Origin: Epichloe hybrida
Taxonomy: Eukaryota; Ascomycota; Sordariomycetes; Hypocreales; Clavicipitaceae
Reading direction: 5' to 3'
Length of the DNA: 64,000 nt
Assembly (NCBI GenBank): GCA_019022495.1
Contig: JAFEKR010000029.1
Location: forward strand, 186,001-250,000
The notes under the pieces are model-generated. The model did not search any database and was not told where the DNA came from. It worked only from the letters and a program-made list of their open reading frames with translations. Positions 35,243 to 47,127 of this stretch are shown here, in pieces. Numbering within the stretch: position 1 is the first letter of the stretch; the number at the start of each line of letters is the position of its first letter. The translations under genes and the position numbers were made by a program.

Positions 35243-38191
35243 TCAATCCAGCCCCGAGCCCCACCCCGTTTTGCCTGCCAAACTTAATGTAAGTCAACTT
35301 GTCCGAGCAACCCCTGCCCGCATGCAATATCACAGTGCCCAGGCCTAAGCGGGTATTAAGGCAATTTAAGGTGTCAAAGCCACGATAAGGCCGAAGGAAG
35401 GAAGCGCAAGCGATTTCAGATTGCGTCCCGAGTAATAGAGAAAGGCCCCGCGTCGTTGGAGGGGTTCTTGTGCATTTTCGAAAGGTTTAACAAGACGAAC
35501 GGCGGTCGTTGGCTGTTCCAAACACACAACTCTGTCCAGAACGGAACACATGGCACCCTGCAAAGAGGAGTGGCTTTTCGGTGTGCTTTGGGGTTGCTGT
35601 TAACATTTACTCCGTCCGTACGTAGCTTCTTCTTCGCCGCTCTGGAGTCAAGGGACCATCCACGAGCCCAATTTGAATGTGGGGAGCTGACGGGATTGAC
35701 GGGGTTGAGCCAGGCAATCCGTCGGGCCCTCCATATCAGGTGTTTTGCACGCTCCATGATTCGGAAGAGCTGTTGCTGTCATGGGCCCGTCTTGCCGTGA
35801 TTGGTACGTCCGTAACACTTCATGCGCGGGTCATGACGGCACGAGTTCCTGCTTCATACGAATCTTAGGCTGTGTTCTTGTCACGGTCAGCAAGTCTCTC
35901 GTCGGAAAGATTCCGCAGGTGGTGAATACAGCATGAGCAGATGGAGTGACGGCATTTGCTAGCTTCGAACCGTCCTTCGTGCTGTAATCCGCAGGCCGGC
36001 AAGTAAAATATCGATGCAGAGTCAGGCTCTCTCGACTTGGGCCGGGCAATCATCACCCAAGACGGGCGTCGCTTTCATAAATTTTGGCCCCGCTTTGTCT
36101 GGTGTTCGTAGATGGGCTGATAGGGTCCGTGTTCTGGTTGGCTACGGGCAGGCAACAGCGGATTGTGAAAGGATGCGTGGCCAGGCTCATTTCCCGATTG
36201 CATCGCGTCGTACGGATTTAATTCGTAGCAGTGTGGCAGTACGGACTACGGAGTTTTGTATTCATCGGTCCACTCATCAGTGGCACGTGCATATTACATA
36301 TACCCTCCATCCAGCAACGCCCGGTTTTGATCCCGAAATAGCACTTTCAAAAAAAAAAAAAAAAAACCGAGCTGCTGCAAGTTGCATGATGCCCAGGCCT
36401 GCATCTCGTATCCGACGAAACCACGAAACCCCCTGCCAGTCGTACTCAACCACGTCGACCGCGGAAGATTACTTGGACTTGTCTACGAATGTTAGGGACA
36501 CACAGCCGTCCCGACATTCTCGTTATCGGTTCAACTATGATTGTTGTTTGGGGTGACCATATCCCCTTCCTAACTATTCACCAATGGCCACTCCTGCTCG
36601 ATGAGTTGTTCAGATGAACACAGCCCTAGCGTTGATGTCGCCTTTGCATTCATCCCCAAAGGCAAGAGCATGCTGAAAATTCCTACCCTACATGGGCTGA
36701 TGACATTCGATTCGGTTGTTCTTTGCATGCATCGATTTTATCTTGGCCAGTCACTGCCAGTGTTCCAACTTCATGCATGATATTTTACGAAATGTGGTGC
36801 AAGTCTCTGGATAACACAGCATATAGGAATGCGATGCCACTGAGTGGTGCGGTGACATGTTATTGTTACACTTGCCTCACATTTTGCACCAAAAAGCCGG
36901 ACGCATTATGTTGGTGAGCAAAGTACCCTGGGTTGATTTAATAGAGATCGTCCACAAGTCATCTCCTGATGATGACGTCTCTTGTAACCAATGATGGTTT
37001 CCTTCTCATGCAGGTGACTCTCTTCATTCGAAAAGTCCGGGCTATTTGACAATCACGCGGCCCCTTGCGTGCTTTTGTTATCATGTTCACTCCAAACCTC
37101 ACTTGCCTCTACGGCACACTGCCTACCCGCTGTTCGAAAACATTGTGTCGATTGTTCCTTGTTTTTCTCCAAGGCAGAACGAGCCAGCGCTGGTCTGAGC
37201 TATTGTCGAAATGTCTAAGCTATCATCGGAGATCCGTGTGTGTGCCAGTTGTCAAATTCAAAGTGGCTGATAACCATGTTTACACTTGTCGCAGTGAAGT
37301 GAGAAGGACTCCCGCCAATGGAAGTTTGGCTGGTAATGAAAGTCAAGTCTACGACGATGTTGGGGTTTGCACTTTTTCTTGGAACCATCAGAAGGAACCC
37401 TCGACTTTTCGTAGTGGTGAGAAACCACAACAAAGAGCTTCCAAGGGACAACGAATGGAAACAACGGAAACTGCCCGAAATAGATGCTCGTCTTTTCTGA
37501 TGACAGTGTCACAATGAGTCAGACGTCGAAGTCACTGAAAGTAGATACATAGACGTACTGTTCGACAGATCGGAACTAATTATTGGATATAAGAGGCTCA
37601 CTTAATTAAATAGAAAGATAGATAAAGAGGTAAGATGACAACTGCATGATCGAGGAATCGCTACTGCATGTTTACTTACTCGTTGATTTGTGATCATGAC
37701 TCCTCCTCTGAGGCGGCGCAAGAGGCAGTGAGTGACTGCACAAACGGGGACGCGCACAGGCCAAATCGAGTTCATTTGACTCGATTCGTCGATGACTCAT
37801 TTGTACTCACCTCTACATAGTGTCATTTACCGCCTACGCCAGCATCCAGGCGCCCGGCAGCTGGCGGCTGGTGGGTTCTGCAGTGTTTGCAGGTGTCTGA
37901 CGTCTTGCTGTCAAGTTGTCAACCCAGAGAAATTTTTAATCCGTGGGGTCAACTTCAAGGCTCCACTCCAGGTTATGTGCCTTCTCTGATGACAGACGAC
38001 GATCAAAACATGAAAACTATGACAATCGCCACCTGCTTCTCATTCTATTCTTTCCCCCTTGTCCAAACCTGATAATATCCGCCGCCGCTTGTCTCAGCGA
38101 CTAATATACACGCGTTGATAGCGTTCTTGCGATCCCGAAACGAGAAACTTCTACTTACTGCCGTCACGGTGGATCTGCAGGACTGAGGAGA

Positions 38192-38226
38192 CTCTCTTTC
38201 GCTCTCGCTCTCGCTCTCGCTCTCTC
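38192..38226. repeat. CTCTCG hexamer array in 5' leader
   Basis: Consecutive CTCTCG units with degenerate edges end 12 bp before the ATG of the NF-X1 protein. It is probably transcribed as a pyrimidine-rich leader. Confidence 0.85.
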
Positions 38227-38237
38227 CCGTCTCGGGC

Positions 38238-41200
38238 ATGCCAGATCCAGAGGTCTCTCAGGCTCGAACTGAGTCGCAGCGTCAAAATCGGGGAAGAAAT
38301 CATGGTCACCGCAGAGGTCGCCGTGGTGGAAACAGACCACAAGTGAACGGCTCTCGCCCTGGGGCCGATTCCGCCTCCTCTCAGAGCGATGCTCCACGAA
38401 CACAGCCTGGCTCAGTAGCTACACAGACACCACCTCAAGCCCATGTATCCGATTCTCCAAGAACAGAAAGCTCCAACCCCGGCTCTAGAGGAAGAGGAAG
38501 AAATCGACCATCTCGAGGCCAGCGGCAATCTGAGCGAGGTGAATTAGCCAGCCGTGATGCACCTAGACCGCAAGCTCACAGGGCGTTCGGCGGTCATTTA
38601 ACAAGCGCAGTTGCCGGAAATGATTCCGATTATGGGTCGAGCATCGTCGCCCCTTCACTGAGTGGCGATGCTCCCGAATTTGTGCCAGGGCAGCCTGTAG
38701 TCCCAAGGAAGTATGTAGTCAACCCTGTCTGGGCCAGTCACTTTTTGCGATGTTGCTTCTGACATAGACATAGGAAATCATCGAGGCCCAGAGTTCCGAC
38801 GCAGCCAAAAGCGAAGCCTGAAAAATCCATGGCAGACGATTTGGGAACCAGGATCCATGAAGACGTCGCCAACCTCAACTATGAATGTGCCATCTGCACA
38901 GACGATGTTTCGAGGACCTCACACATTTGGTCATGTACCCTTTGTTGGACGGTTGTTCATCTCAAGTGTGTCAAGAGATGGTATGGCAACCAGAAGAAGC
39001 AGCAAGACTTGCAGTCCGCAGAGCCTCAGATGGAATTTACCTGGAGATGCCCTGGATGTAATTCCAAATTATCTGATGATCCTGGGTCATACCACTGTTG
39101 GTGTGGCAAGGATATTAGCCCTCAACCGGCACCATCTTTTCTTCCCCCACATTCCTGTGGCCAGACGTGCTCGAAGCCACGGCCGACCTGTCCGCATCCG
39201 TGCTCCCTTCAATGCCACGCCGGCCCATGTCCTCCATGTGGCTTGGTGGGACCAACTCAGTCTTGCTTCTGCGGGAAAAACGAATCTCGCAGGCTCTGCA
39301 AAGAGACCGACTATGAAAACGGCTGGAGCTGTCAAGAATTATGTGGAGATCTTCTTCCATGCGGGGAGCATTTTTGCTCGAAGCCTTGCCATACTGGACT
39401 GTGCGGAGAATGTGACATGACTGTCGAAGCCAAGTGCCACTGTGGTCGTGTCGAGAAGACCATGCCCTGCTACGAACGTGAAGAGCCTCAACAGTCTTAC
39501 AGCGAAATGGACAAGAGCTGGTTTGAAGGTGTCTTTACGTGCGATCAACTCTGTCAGCGGAGCTTCGATTGTGGCATCCATAAATGTTCCGAGACATGCC
39601 ACCCCCAGGAAGAACTGCCAGCGCATTGTCCATATTCGGTAGATTCAATATCTCACTGCCCCTGTGGCAAAACCCCTCTCGGAGAACTACTCGATGAACC
39701 ACGATCGTCATGTGAGGATGCCATTCCTCATTGCGAGAAACCTTGTCACAAGAAGCTACCGTGCGGTCATCTCTGCGCATTAAAATGCCACACTGGACTT
39801 TGCGGGTTCTGCAACGAGACTATTGATATTTCTTGCACCTGCGGAAGAACCAGTAGCAAGTCTGTTTGCCACCAAGGTCACATTGAACGACCAATGTGTA
39901 TGAGAATTTGCCAGGCAAATTTGAGCTGTGGTCGCCACAAATGCGGCGAACACTGCTGTCCTGGCGAAAAGAAGGCCGCTGAGAGACAGGCTGCCAGAAG
40001 AAAGCACAGGCTGGCAGGTGAAGCGACATCAATCGAAGCAGAGCATATCTGCATCAGGACATGCGGAAGGGAACTCAAATGCGGCGCCCACGATTGCCAG
40101 CGGATGTGCCATCGTGGTCCTTGCGCGAGCTGCCCCGAAGCCATCTTCACCGAGATAAGCTGCGACTGTGGCCGGACCGTTCTTCAGCCTCCGCAGCCGT
40201 GCGGAACCAGACCTCCAGACTGTCGCTTCAACTGTCAACGACGGCCGAGTTGTGGACATCCTGCGGTTGAACACAACTGCCACTCTGGCGACATGTCTTG
40301 TCCCAAGTGCCCGTTCCTCGTTGAAAAGTGGTGTGCTTGTGGCAAGGAGAAGCTACACAGTCAGCCCTGCCACCTTCAGGAGGCACGTTGCGGGAAGGTC
40401 TGCGGCAAGAAGTTGAAGTGTGGGCTGCACACTTGCAAGAAGTTGTGCCATCGAGCAGGAGAGTGCGAGGACATTACTTCACCTGGCAAGCATTGCGAAC
40501 AGCCATGTGGAAAGATCAAGTTGTTTTGTGGGCACCCGTGTCAAAAGACTTGCCACGGACAGACTCGTATGATTCCATTTCCCCCTTCCCCCCTTCCCCC
40601 TCTCCCTCCCTCCGTGAACTACAAAGTCAGAGAAACGAGATACGCAAGCTAACAAACAACTCTTAGCATGCAACGAATCATCTGCTTGCACTGCCAAGGC
40701 AGTTGTCTCCTGCCCCTGTGGTGCTCGTCATCAAGAAGTAAAGTGCCTTGCCAGCAGTTCGAATCCTACGCCGTCCAGGCCAGAACTGAAATGTGACGAC
40801 GAGTGTCTCCGACTCGAACGCAACCGCCGTCTTGCAGCGGCGTTGAACATCGACCCAGCCTCCCACCAGAACGACCATGTTCCCTACTCGGATGCTACAC
40901 TCAAACTTTTCAAAGAGAACACATCATGGGCCGAATCCCAAGAACGCGAGTTCCGAGTCTTCGCCAAGAGTCCCAACGAGGTCCGTCTGCGATACAAGCC
41001 CATGACATCCACGTACCGCCAGCTTCTGCACCTTTTGGCAGAGGACTATGGGCTGGAAAGCAGGAGCGAAGATATTGAGCCCTACCGGTACGTAGTAGTC
41101 TTCAAGGGCGCGCGCTTCGTCTCCGCGCCAAGCAAGACTCTCGCCCAGTGCGTCAAAATCAGAGCCACGCAGGCCGCCGAAGCAGCTTCCGCCAGCGCTG

Positions 41201-41742
41201 CCGCATCGCGAGCATCGTCTCCTCCTCCGCTACCACAAGCCGACCATTTCAATGGCTTCCTCTTAATAAAGCCTCGTTTTGGCCTTACCATCGACGAAGT
41301 CACCTCGACTCTGCAGTCCGACCTCACCATCCAGCGTTCCATCCAGTTCGAAACCAGCTTCCTCCCTTCCGAAGAGATTCTCCTCCGCGCAATCACGTCC
41401 TACTCAGCGTTCTTATCGCCCACAGCCCTCGAGCAAGCACTCATCAGCATGAAGAACCGTCTCGCCAAAACCATCGAGGCCACAGGTCTAGCTGGTAAAC
41501 TTCTTCTCTGCCACGTCGATTCCAGCACCACCCAAATCTCCCGGCGAGATGAATTCAGCAAGACGGATGCCTCCGGGTGGAGTGCCGTTGCCGGACGAGC
41601 CGCCGCCAAGCTGGACTATGCTCCGCCCGTCGAAGAGCTTGCCCGCGAAACAGGAAGAAAATTTATAGGACTCAGAAAGAAGAAGGTTGAGCAGCGGGAA
41701 AAGTCCTGGACTGAACGGCTCGACGGAGATGTCGAGTGCTAA
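38238..41742 (+). CDS. FAP1: NF-X1-type zinc finger protein (Fap1/shuttle craft type)
   Basis: A nuclear/cytoplasmic zinc-finger protein. Yeast Fap1 binds FKBP12 and competes with rapamycin; animal NFX1 is a DNA-binding repressor with E3 activity. Exons are 38238-38710, 38774-40566 and 40667-41742, giving 1113 aa; introns of 63 and 100 bp have CTGAC and CTAAC branches. An RG-rich N-terminus (RNHGHRRGRRGGNRP) precedes a RING-CH finger (about residues 196-255: CAICTDDV to WRCPGC). An array of NF-X1 Cys/His repeats of the CGxHxC type (for example CGEHFCSKPCHTGLCGEC) runs to about residue 790, and an R3H-like region (FRVFAKSPNEVRLRYKPMTS) follows. The C-terminal third resembles Fap1 and has an Ala-rich insert. 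The family is certain; orthology to Fap1 is likely but not proven by eye. Confidence 0.93.
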
Positions 41743-42612
41743 ATTGGACGGCCTGTAACTACTACGAGTCACGATTCAGCCGACATGATTTAGAGCAGCA
41801 CAATCATAAGAGTCAAGCGTTTTCTTGTTGTTTCCCATGAAAGTCCTCTGGGAAAGGCCACACTTGTTATGTATGACTCGTTCCTCTTTCCCTCTGCATC
41901 CCCCCGTACAGAAACACAGTATACTGTCCACAGCGCAGCGTACACGAACCCATCCGCAAATGCCCCCCCCCCCACTTTCTCCCACACAACCATCACAACC
42001 ATCACAACCATCTGCCATCTCAACAACGATGGAACCCAATCCCCCGTCCAAACCCCAGGCATTCATACATCAACACCTTTTTCGTCAAGACCGCCTTTCG
42101 GGAGGACGAACGAAAGTGGTGGCCCAGCCATGCCCACTGCCATCACGCGACCCGGTCAATCATGTTGAACCGGCGTCACATGAGCTAGTCTGCCGCGCCA
42201 CCACACCCATTTCACGGACCTACACTGACTGACTGACGCTGATGACCGCACTCTTGAACCGCCAAGGGCCGGTGGGATCATCACCACCGCTACTCGACAC
42301 ATGCACTAATGCTGCGTACATGACGCAAGACGGGCCGGTGCATTAGGTCTGTTTTGGCGTAGGTTATCTGGTGTGTCGGACTGCACGTGATGCTTTTCTT
42401 GATCAACACTTGCAACCTGCTTCCGAGGAGGAAGAAAGATGGGGAAATGCAATCAAAAAGATATTGGCTGGTTCGCTAACAGTATTGTACATGAGCCCAA
42501 AGAAACAACAATTATGTGCATGTTTCAAACATGTTCGTGACGTCAGAGCTGGGTATCTATCGTGAAAAAGACAGCATGCACGGACCTTCTCAGGCGCTAT
42601 CTGCTGATGATC
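41743..42612. other. convergent intergenic spacer
   Basis: Between the stops of the NF-X1 gene (+) and the Bem46-type hydrolase (-). It has a C-run near 41962 and an (ACAACCATC) repeat near 41987-42010. No gene is seen. Confidence 0.6.
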
Positions 42613-44006
42613 CTATAACCTTGTCTTTTCCTCGCTTGCGACTTCGGTTACAAAATCGGCAATGGCCTCAAAGTAACCCTCTTCGAGAACGCTCGAATTG
42701 TGGTCGCCACCCGGCAGTGGCTTCCACCGTTTGCTCGGGGCGTTGCAAAGTTCATATAATTGGCGCATGTGACTAGGTCTATCTCGGGGTGTATCATTGT
42801 GTTAGTTCTGACTATTTCTGCTGATGTTGGTGCATGTGATTATCGGGCAAAACGGGATTGATTGGAATGGATCTTGTCAGACTCGTGATTATGGTTTCAA
42901 ATCAGGACCGCAAGCGGTTCATATTTTGTGGGTGATGCAATTTGATCATCATTTGATCCAAGGGGATTTTCGTATGAGATGAGAGGGAGGGGTGGATTCG
43001 GCTCGGAAATTGTTTAAGTATATATATAAAAAAAAGCCACTTACGGTACAATTTCGTCCTGCAAACCACTGATGAACAAGACAGGAACCTTGGTGACAAG
43101 AGGCAATGTGGAATCACTTGGCCACACTTGATGACAGAGTAATGTCAAGTACTTGGCGGGTGGGATGACGGATGGAATCAGCTTCCGCATTGATAAGAAT
43201 GTGTTCTCCAAAACCAAGCCAACAATGTCACCTGCGTCTTGGTTCTTGGCTGCTAGTCGGATACTAACCGCGCCACCAAGACTTTGACCATAGATGATGA
43301 GGCGGTGGCCGCTGGTCTCAGCCCGTTCGCGAAGATACTTCAACCCCGTATGTGCATCGAGGTTGAGGCCACTCTCATCGGGTTCGCCCGTTGAAGTGCC
43401 ATAACCTCTGTACTCTAGCATAAAAACGTTGCAGCCGATGTAGTTGATGAGCATCCTTGCTATGGGAAGCCGATGGCCTATGTTTCCGGCATTTCCATGG
43501 AACATCATCATGGTGACATCGGAATTCTTGCCGCCACGGGGACCGCGAATGTAAAAGGCGGAGAGTTTTTCTCCATCGTCAGTCGGAATCACGAGCTCCT
43601 CGAAGTCTCGGATACCAAATTGGGTTGGTCTGGGTACCTCTGTTCGCGAGTTCGGGGGCATATGCGACGGATATATAAGAGCCCTGAAAAGTTAGACAGC
43701 TGTCAGCACCCACACCACACCAGCGCGGAGGAACAAGCCAAGAGGACATATGGCGCACTTTTGTTTGAAGTACAGTAGAGACGTCAAGGCAGCAGCAATG
43801 CCCTGCAGACAAGATCAGCACCCGATTTTGGGTAACACTGGGAGAATCCAGTGTATCGTGTTCATGTCACTTACTGTGGACGCCAATGCGGGAAGACGCA
43901 TACATGATGCTACTGAGCTAAGGGCAGAGGCAGTCTGTTCCAAATAGCTACTGAGCGTAGATGCGGGAGCGGAGTTGGTGCTCGACATTTCTGAGCGGTC
44001 AGGCAT
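42613..44006 (-). CDS. Bem46-type alpha/beta hydrolase (ABHD13-like)
   Basis: A membrane-anchored serine hydrolase; in Neurospora BEM46 affects hyphal germination and polarity. Substrate unknown. Exons on the minus strand are 44006-43875, 43802-43759, 43683-43045 and 42772-42613, giving 324 aa. A short N-terminal hydrophobic stretch (GIAAALTSLLYF) leads to the family signature KALIYPSHMPPNSRTEVPRP. The oxyanion region is FHGNAGNIGHR. The catalytic triad is Ser193 (GQSLGG), Asp268 (SGLQDEIVP) and His296 (GGDHN), which is encoded in the last exon after a 272-bp intron with a T-rich, TATATATA-containing interior. A second in-frame ATG six codons downstream (MSSTNSAP) is an equally possible start. 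Confidence 0.93.
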
Positions 44007-47000
44007 GGAGGCCTGCGCTGCTTGTAGGGGTACCTAGTCGATCTGTCGGTATTCTTCCGACTTCGTTCCCTTGGGCTGACCTCGTCGGGTGCAAAATCCA
44101 AAGAGACAGACAAGACAGACAATCAAGTGATTTGCAGTGAGGAAAGGCAGGGCAATTGAACAGAATTGTACATACGCTCTGTCTCGGCGAGGAACCAGCT
44201 CTTTACCGAGAACCAATACCCAACAATATCTATTGAATGTACAACAAAATCAGGGGTGGATAGAAAGTGCGGTTGTCGTCGTAAATGCCCAGGCGTGCCT
44301 GCTGCCTGGATCAGGACACGAGATGTAGGCTCATTGGAGACAAATCGTATGTGGCAATGAATAGCCACGTATATGGTTAGGACAGGGGGCGAAGAGATCA
44401 ATAACAGACAAGTCAGAGTGTAATAATATGCGGTGCATGTGTCACGATGCCCGCCCAGGGGAAAGGGTCAATATTGTGAATGTGCGGATTTTTTCTTGCG
44501 TGTGCGTGTGCGGGCAGCAAGGCCACGGCCAGGTTGGGAGAGGGGAGAGGAGAGGAGAGAGAGAGAGCGGTTCAAGAGTGGAGCCCGGTAGTGGTGCTGT
44601 CTCGTGCCGTTCACGTGCTGTCTCCTATCTCTCCAGTCTGCGGCAAAAGCAGAGCAGGTGCGTCCCACGGTCCCACCCGTACCTGCTTTCCAGAGGTCTC
44701 GGACCGCCACCAACGGGGGACATGTCTAATTACCATCTGGATCTGGATCCCGAACACCTCTCAAAAGCACTTCCGGCCTGAGCCGCTGCAAGACATAATA
44801 GCAAAACATCCAAGCCGACCAGGTCTGGCGAACACGTACTCCGTACGGAGTAGGAAATGGACAATATTCAATATTTGCATCTCAAACCCCTGGCAGTGCC
44901 AGTACCACTCGAGGACGACCAAAACTTGGGTACCGCGTCATCTTGCAGGCCGCTTATCTAGTCATTTCTCACAGCTGAAATACTGGCTGCTATCCGTAGT
45001 AATGTTTTACATGGTGGACAATCATGGCCCAGTCTGGAAGGTGCTGAAGAGACTGCAACTACAGTGGGTTGTAATCGGCTCGTGAGTCGAGGCTAAACTG
45101 AGGTCTACCACCCTATCATCTGTGAAATACAGCATGCATGCATCACATATTTCCAGTGTATGTACGGATTACTATGAGTGAAACAGAGACAGGAGATCAC
45201 CGGCAGATGCCTTCTTCCTCCTTTGCCTGGCATTTGAACCACTCAGCTCAGTCCCGAAAAGGAAACGATGACTTGGAAACACATGGGATGAGAAGGGGTG
45301 TTCTGAAACATGGCAGCAAACCTCCGTCGCATGTCATCAGGAGGATGTGCGCGAGACCGTTGCGTTGCGTGCCTTCCTAACGCGATAATGACTTGCCACT
45401 GAAGCGCAGGGGCATGCATATGTACAAATGTCAGCCATGGGCATGAATGAGTGCGACAAGTTGGAAGCGCTTACTTATGGATTTCGGCGCCAGCAACGGA
45501 TTCCTTCTGCAAGCTGCAAGCCCTTGATCCGTAATTCGTTGTAAACGCGCGTCACCGTCGGCGCGCTGGTATTGGACTGCCCCTGCAGCAGCGCAAACCC
45601 ACGTCTCACTTGGAGACGGATCAGGGCCGTTGGCTGAGCCATTATACTCCGTAGATGTGATAATAATAAGCGCATTTTACCGGCCCAAACAACATTGGCC
45701 ATTAGAATTTTATGCCATTTCTTGCGACAAGATGTGAGAACGCGGAGTGGTGGAAATCTGCTATTTTCGTATCAAACTATCGTTTCAGACGTATCGCGCA
45801 CCTAGTGTGTTGGCCTCCGTGGCAATGATGTTCAGTTGAACGAACTGATATTAGGCGAGGGAGTTGTTGTGCTTGGGTGTACAAATTGCACATCGAACAG
45901 GAGCAGGAACCGTAAATGTGCCACTGGATACATATTCTTGACACGCATCCGATACAACCAGAAAATGCATTTCTTTGTTCGGCGTCACGCCAAGGGCAAG
46001 TTGATCTGATACGAGATCTGATACAGAGTATGTAGATGAGTTATCGAGGTTGATCTACTCCGTCGGTGACCCTGGCTTTCCACATGACCGGGACGCCCTT
46101 TCCCTTCCTTCCTTCGCTGCCATCATCCCTCTCTGGACAGCCAATGAGAGACCTGCGTCAGGCGAGTTTTGAGAAGGAAGGAGACCCTGGCTGGTATTTT
46201 TTGGAGGGGGTGGGTGGTGGATGGGCACGGCGGGGCGCGTGTTGGCGGCGTGGTCAGAGAGAAGATTTTGATGCTGGATGCTGGTCTGCGATGATAAATA
46301 ATGACGACGAGGAATTGAATGACAAGCAAAACCGAAGGAGAATGCAAATGTGATTTAGCAAGATGGTTCGGGTCACCTTTATTTACGATGCCTGTCCAAT
46401 CGAACCCACTGGGCCGGAATTGCCCATGTTGACTAGCAACGAGCAGCCAGTGATGTGGTCCAGATGTTGCCTCACGGTCTGCCGATTGGTGCTAACAGAA
46501 GACGTCTAGAGACAGCTGTAATACGGACTAAATTCCCTGGCTTCTTTTGCTCCGTTCTGACACCCAATCAATACGGCTCATCAGCCCTCGCACGACGACT
46601 ACTCAGCAACGCAATTTCTTCATCTTTGGCCCATAATAAATTATTTTTTGCAGGCACAACATCCCTTTCTTGTTCGCTGCAACCTTGGTGATTTCACGAT
46701 CCACGGCCCGCAAATCGAACTTTTCTCCCTTGGACCTTGGCACCGGCCTACTTGCGCCTCTCACTGTTATTATTTGGGGGTGGGGGAAACTGGACTACCG
46801 GCTCACGCCAAAATTTTCCCGTCCACCTGTGACCTGGGCCTCTGGTTTCTCGACGCGACATAATCTTGTCGGCGCACCTGATCGCATCTTGCGCCATCTC
46901 TGAACCCCGTCTCCCCGCCTATTTCCCACCTCCCATTCCAGTTCTTTGCAATTCTCTGCGTCATCAACGAGGGGCCGTATTGCAAATTCCACGATTACTG

Positions 47001-47127
47001 TGCCTCCCGACGTGAGACGCATTCCTCGACACAACCACCTCTTACTCAGACGGCCACAATCTGGTACTGCCCAACTCAAACACGCCATTCGCCCAAGCAG
47101 CAACATATCCCGGTATTGCTGCCAAAA
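44007..47127. other. 3.1-kb divergent intergenic region
   Basis: Separates the starts of the Bem46-type gene (-) and the LYAR-type gene (+). It includes a GAGAGAGA tract near 44540-44570, a perfect 16-bp palindrome TACTCCGTACGGAGTA (44837-44852), another TACTCCGTA at 45645, and a pyrimidine-rich promoter-like block at 46880-47120 before the LYAR ATG. Short open frames show no recognisable domain. Confidence 0.55.

Larger units (their letters stand above)
33822..38237. other. 4.4-kb gene-poor region
   Basis: Contains TACGGAGTA/TACTCCGTA at 34115 and 34827, A28 (34909-34936) and A18 (36349-36366) runs, an A/T-rich block at about 35040-35240 with a duplicated TTCAGGGGGTGTATTGTA, and a CTCTCG array just before the NF-X1 gene. 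Open frames of 150-180 codons at 36014-36556 and 37065-37517 (+) have no recognisable domain, no convincing splice structure and, in the first, a lysine run caused by the A tract. I do not call them genes. The region may contain decayed transposon sequence. Confidence 0.5.

Noticed and set aside
36320..36335. GGTTTTGATCCCG considered as the B-box of a tRNA or SINE before an A18 run
   Set aside because: The T-stem does not pair and no A-box or acceptor stem is found at the right distance.
36014..36556. 180-codon open frame on +
   Set aside because: No domain, includes a Lys run from an A18 tract, and sits in gene-poor DNA. Not convincing as a gene without transcript evidence.
37065..37517. 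150-codon open frame on +
   Set aside because: No recognisable family, no splice structure; overlapped by open frames on the other strand of similar length, indicating chance.
45475..45702. 75-codon frame on - with a vaguely helix-turn-helix-like stretch, considered as transposase relic
   Set aside because: Too short and no catalytic or DNA-binding motif that I could name.
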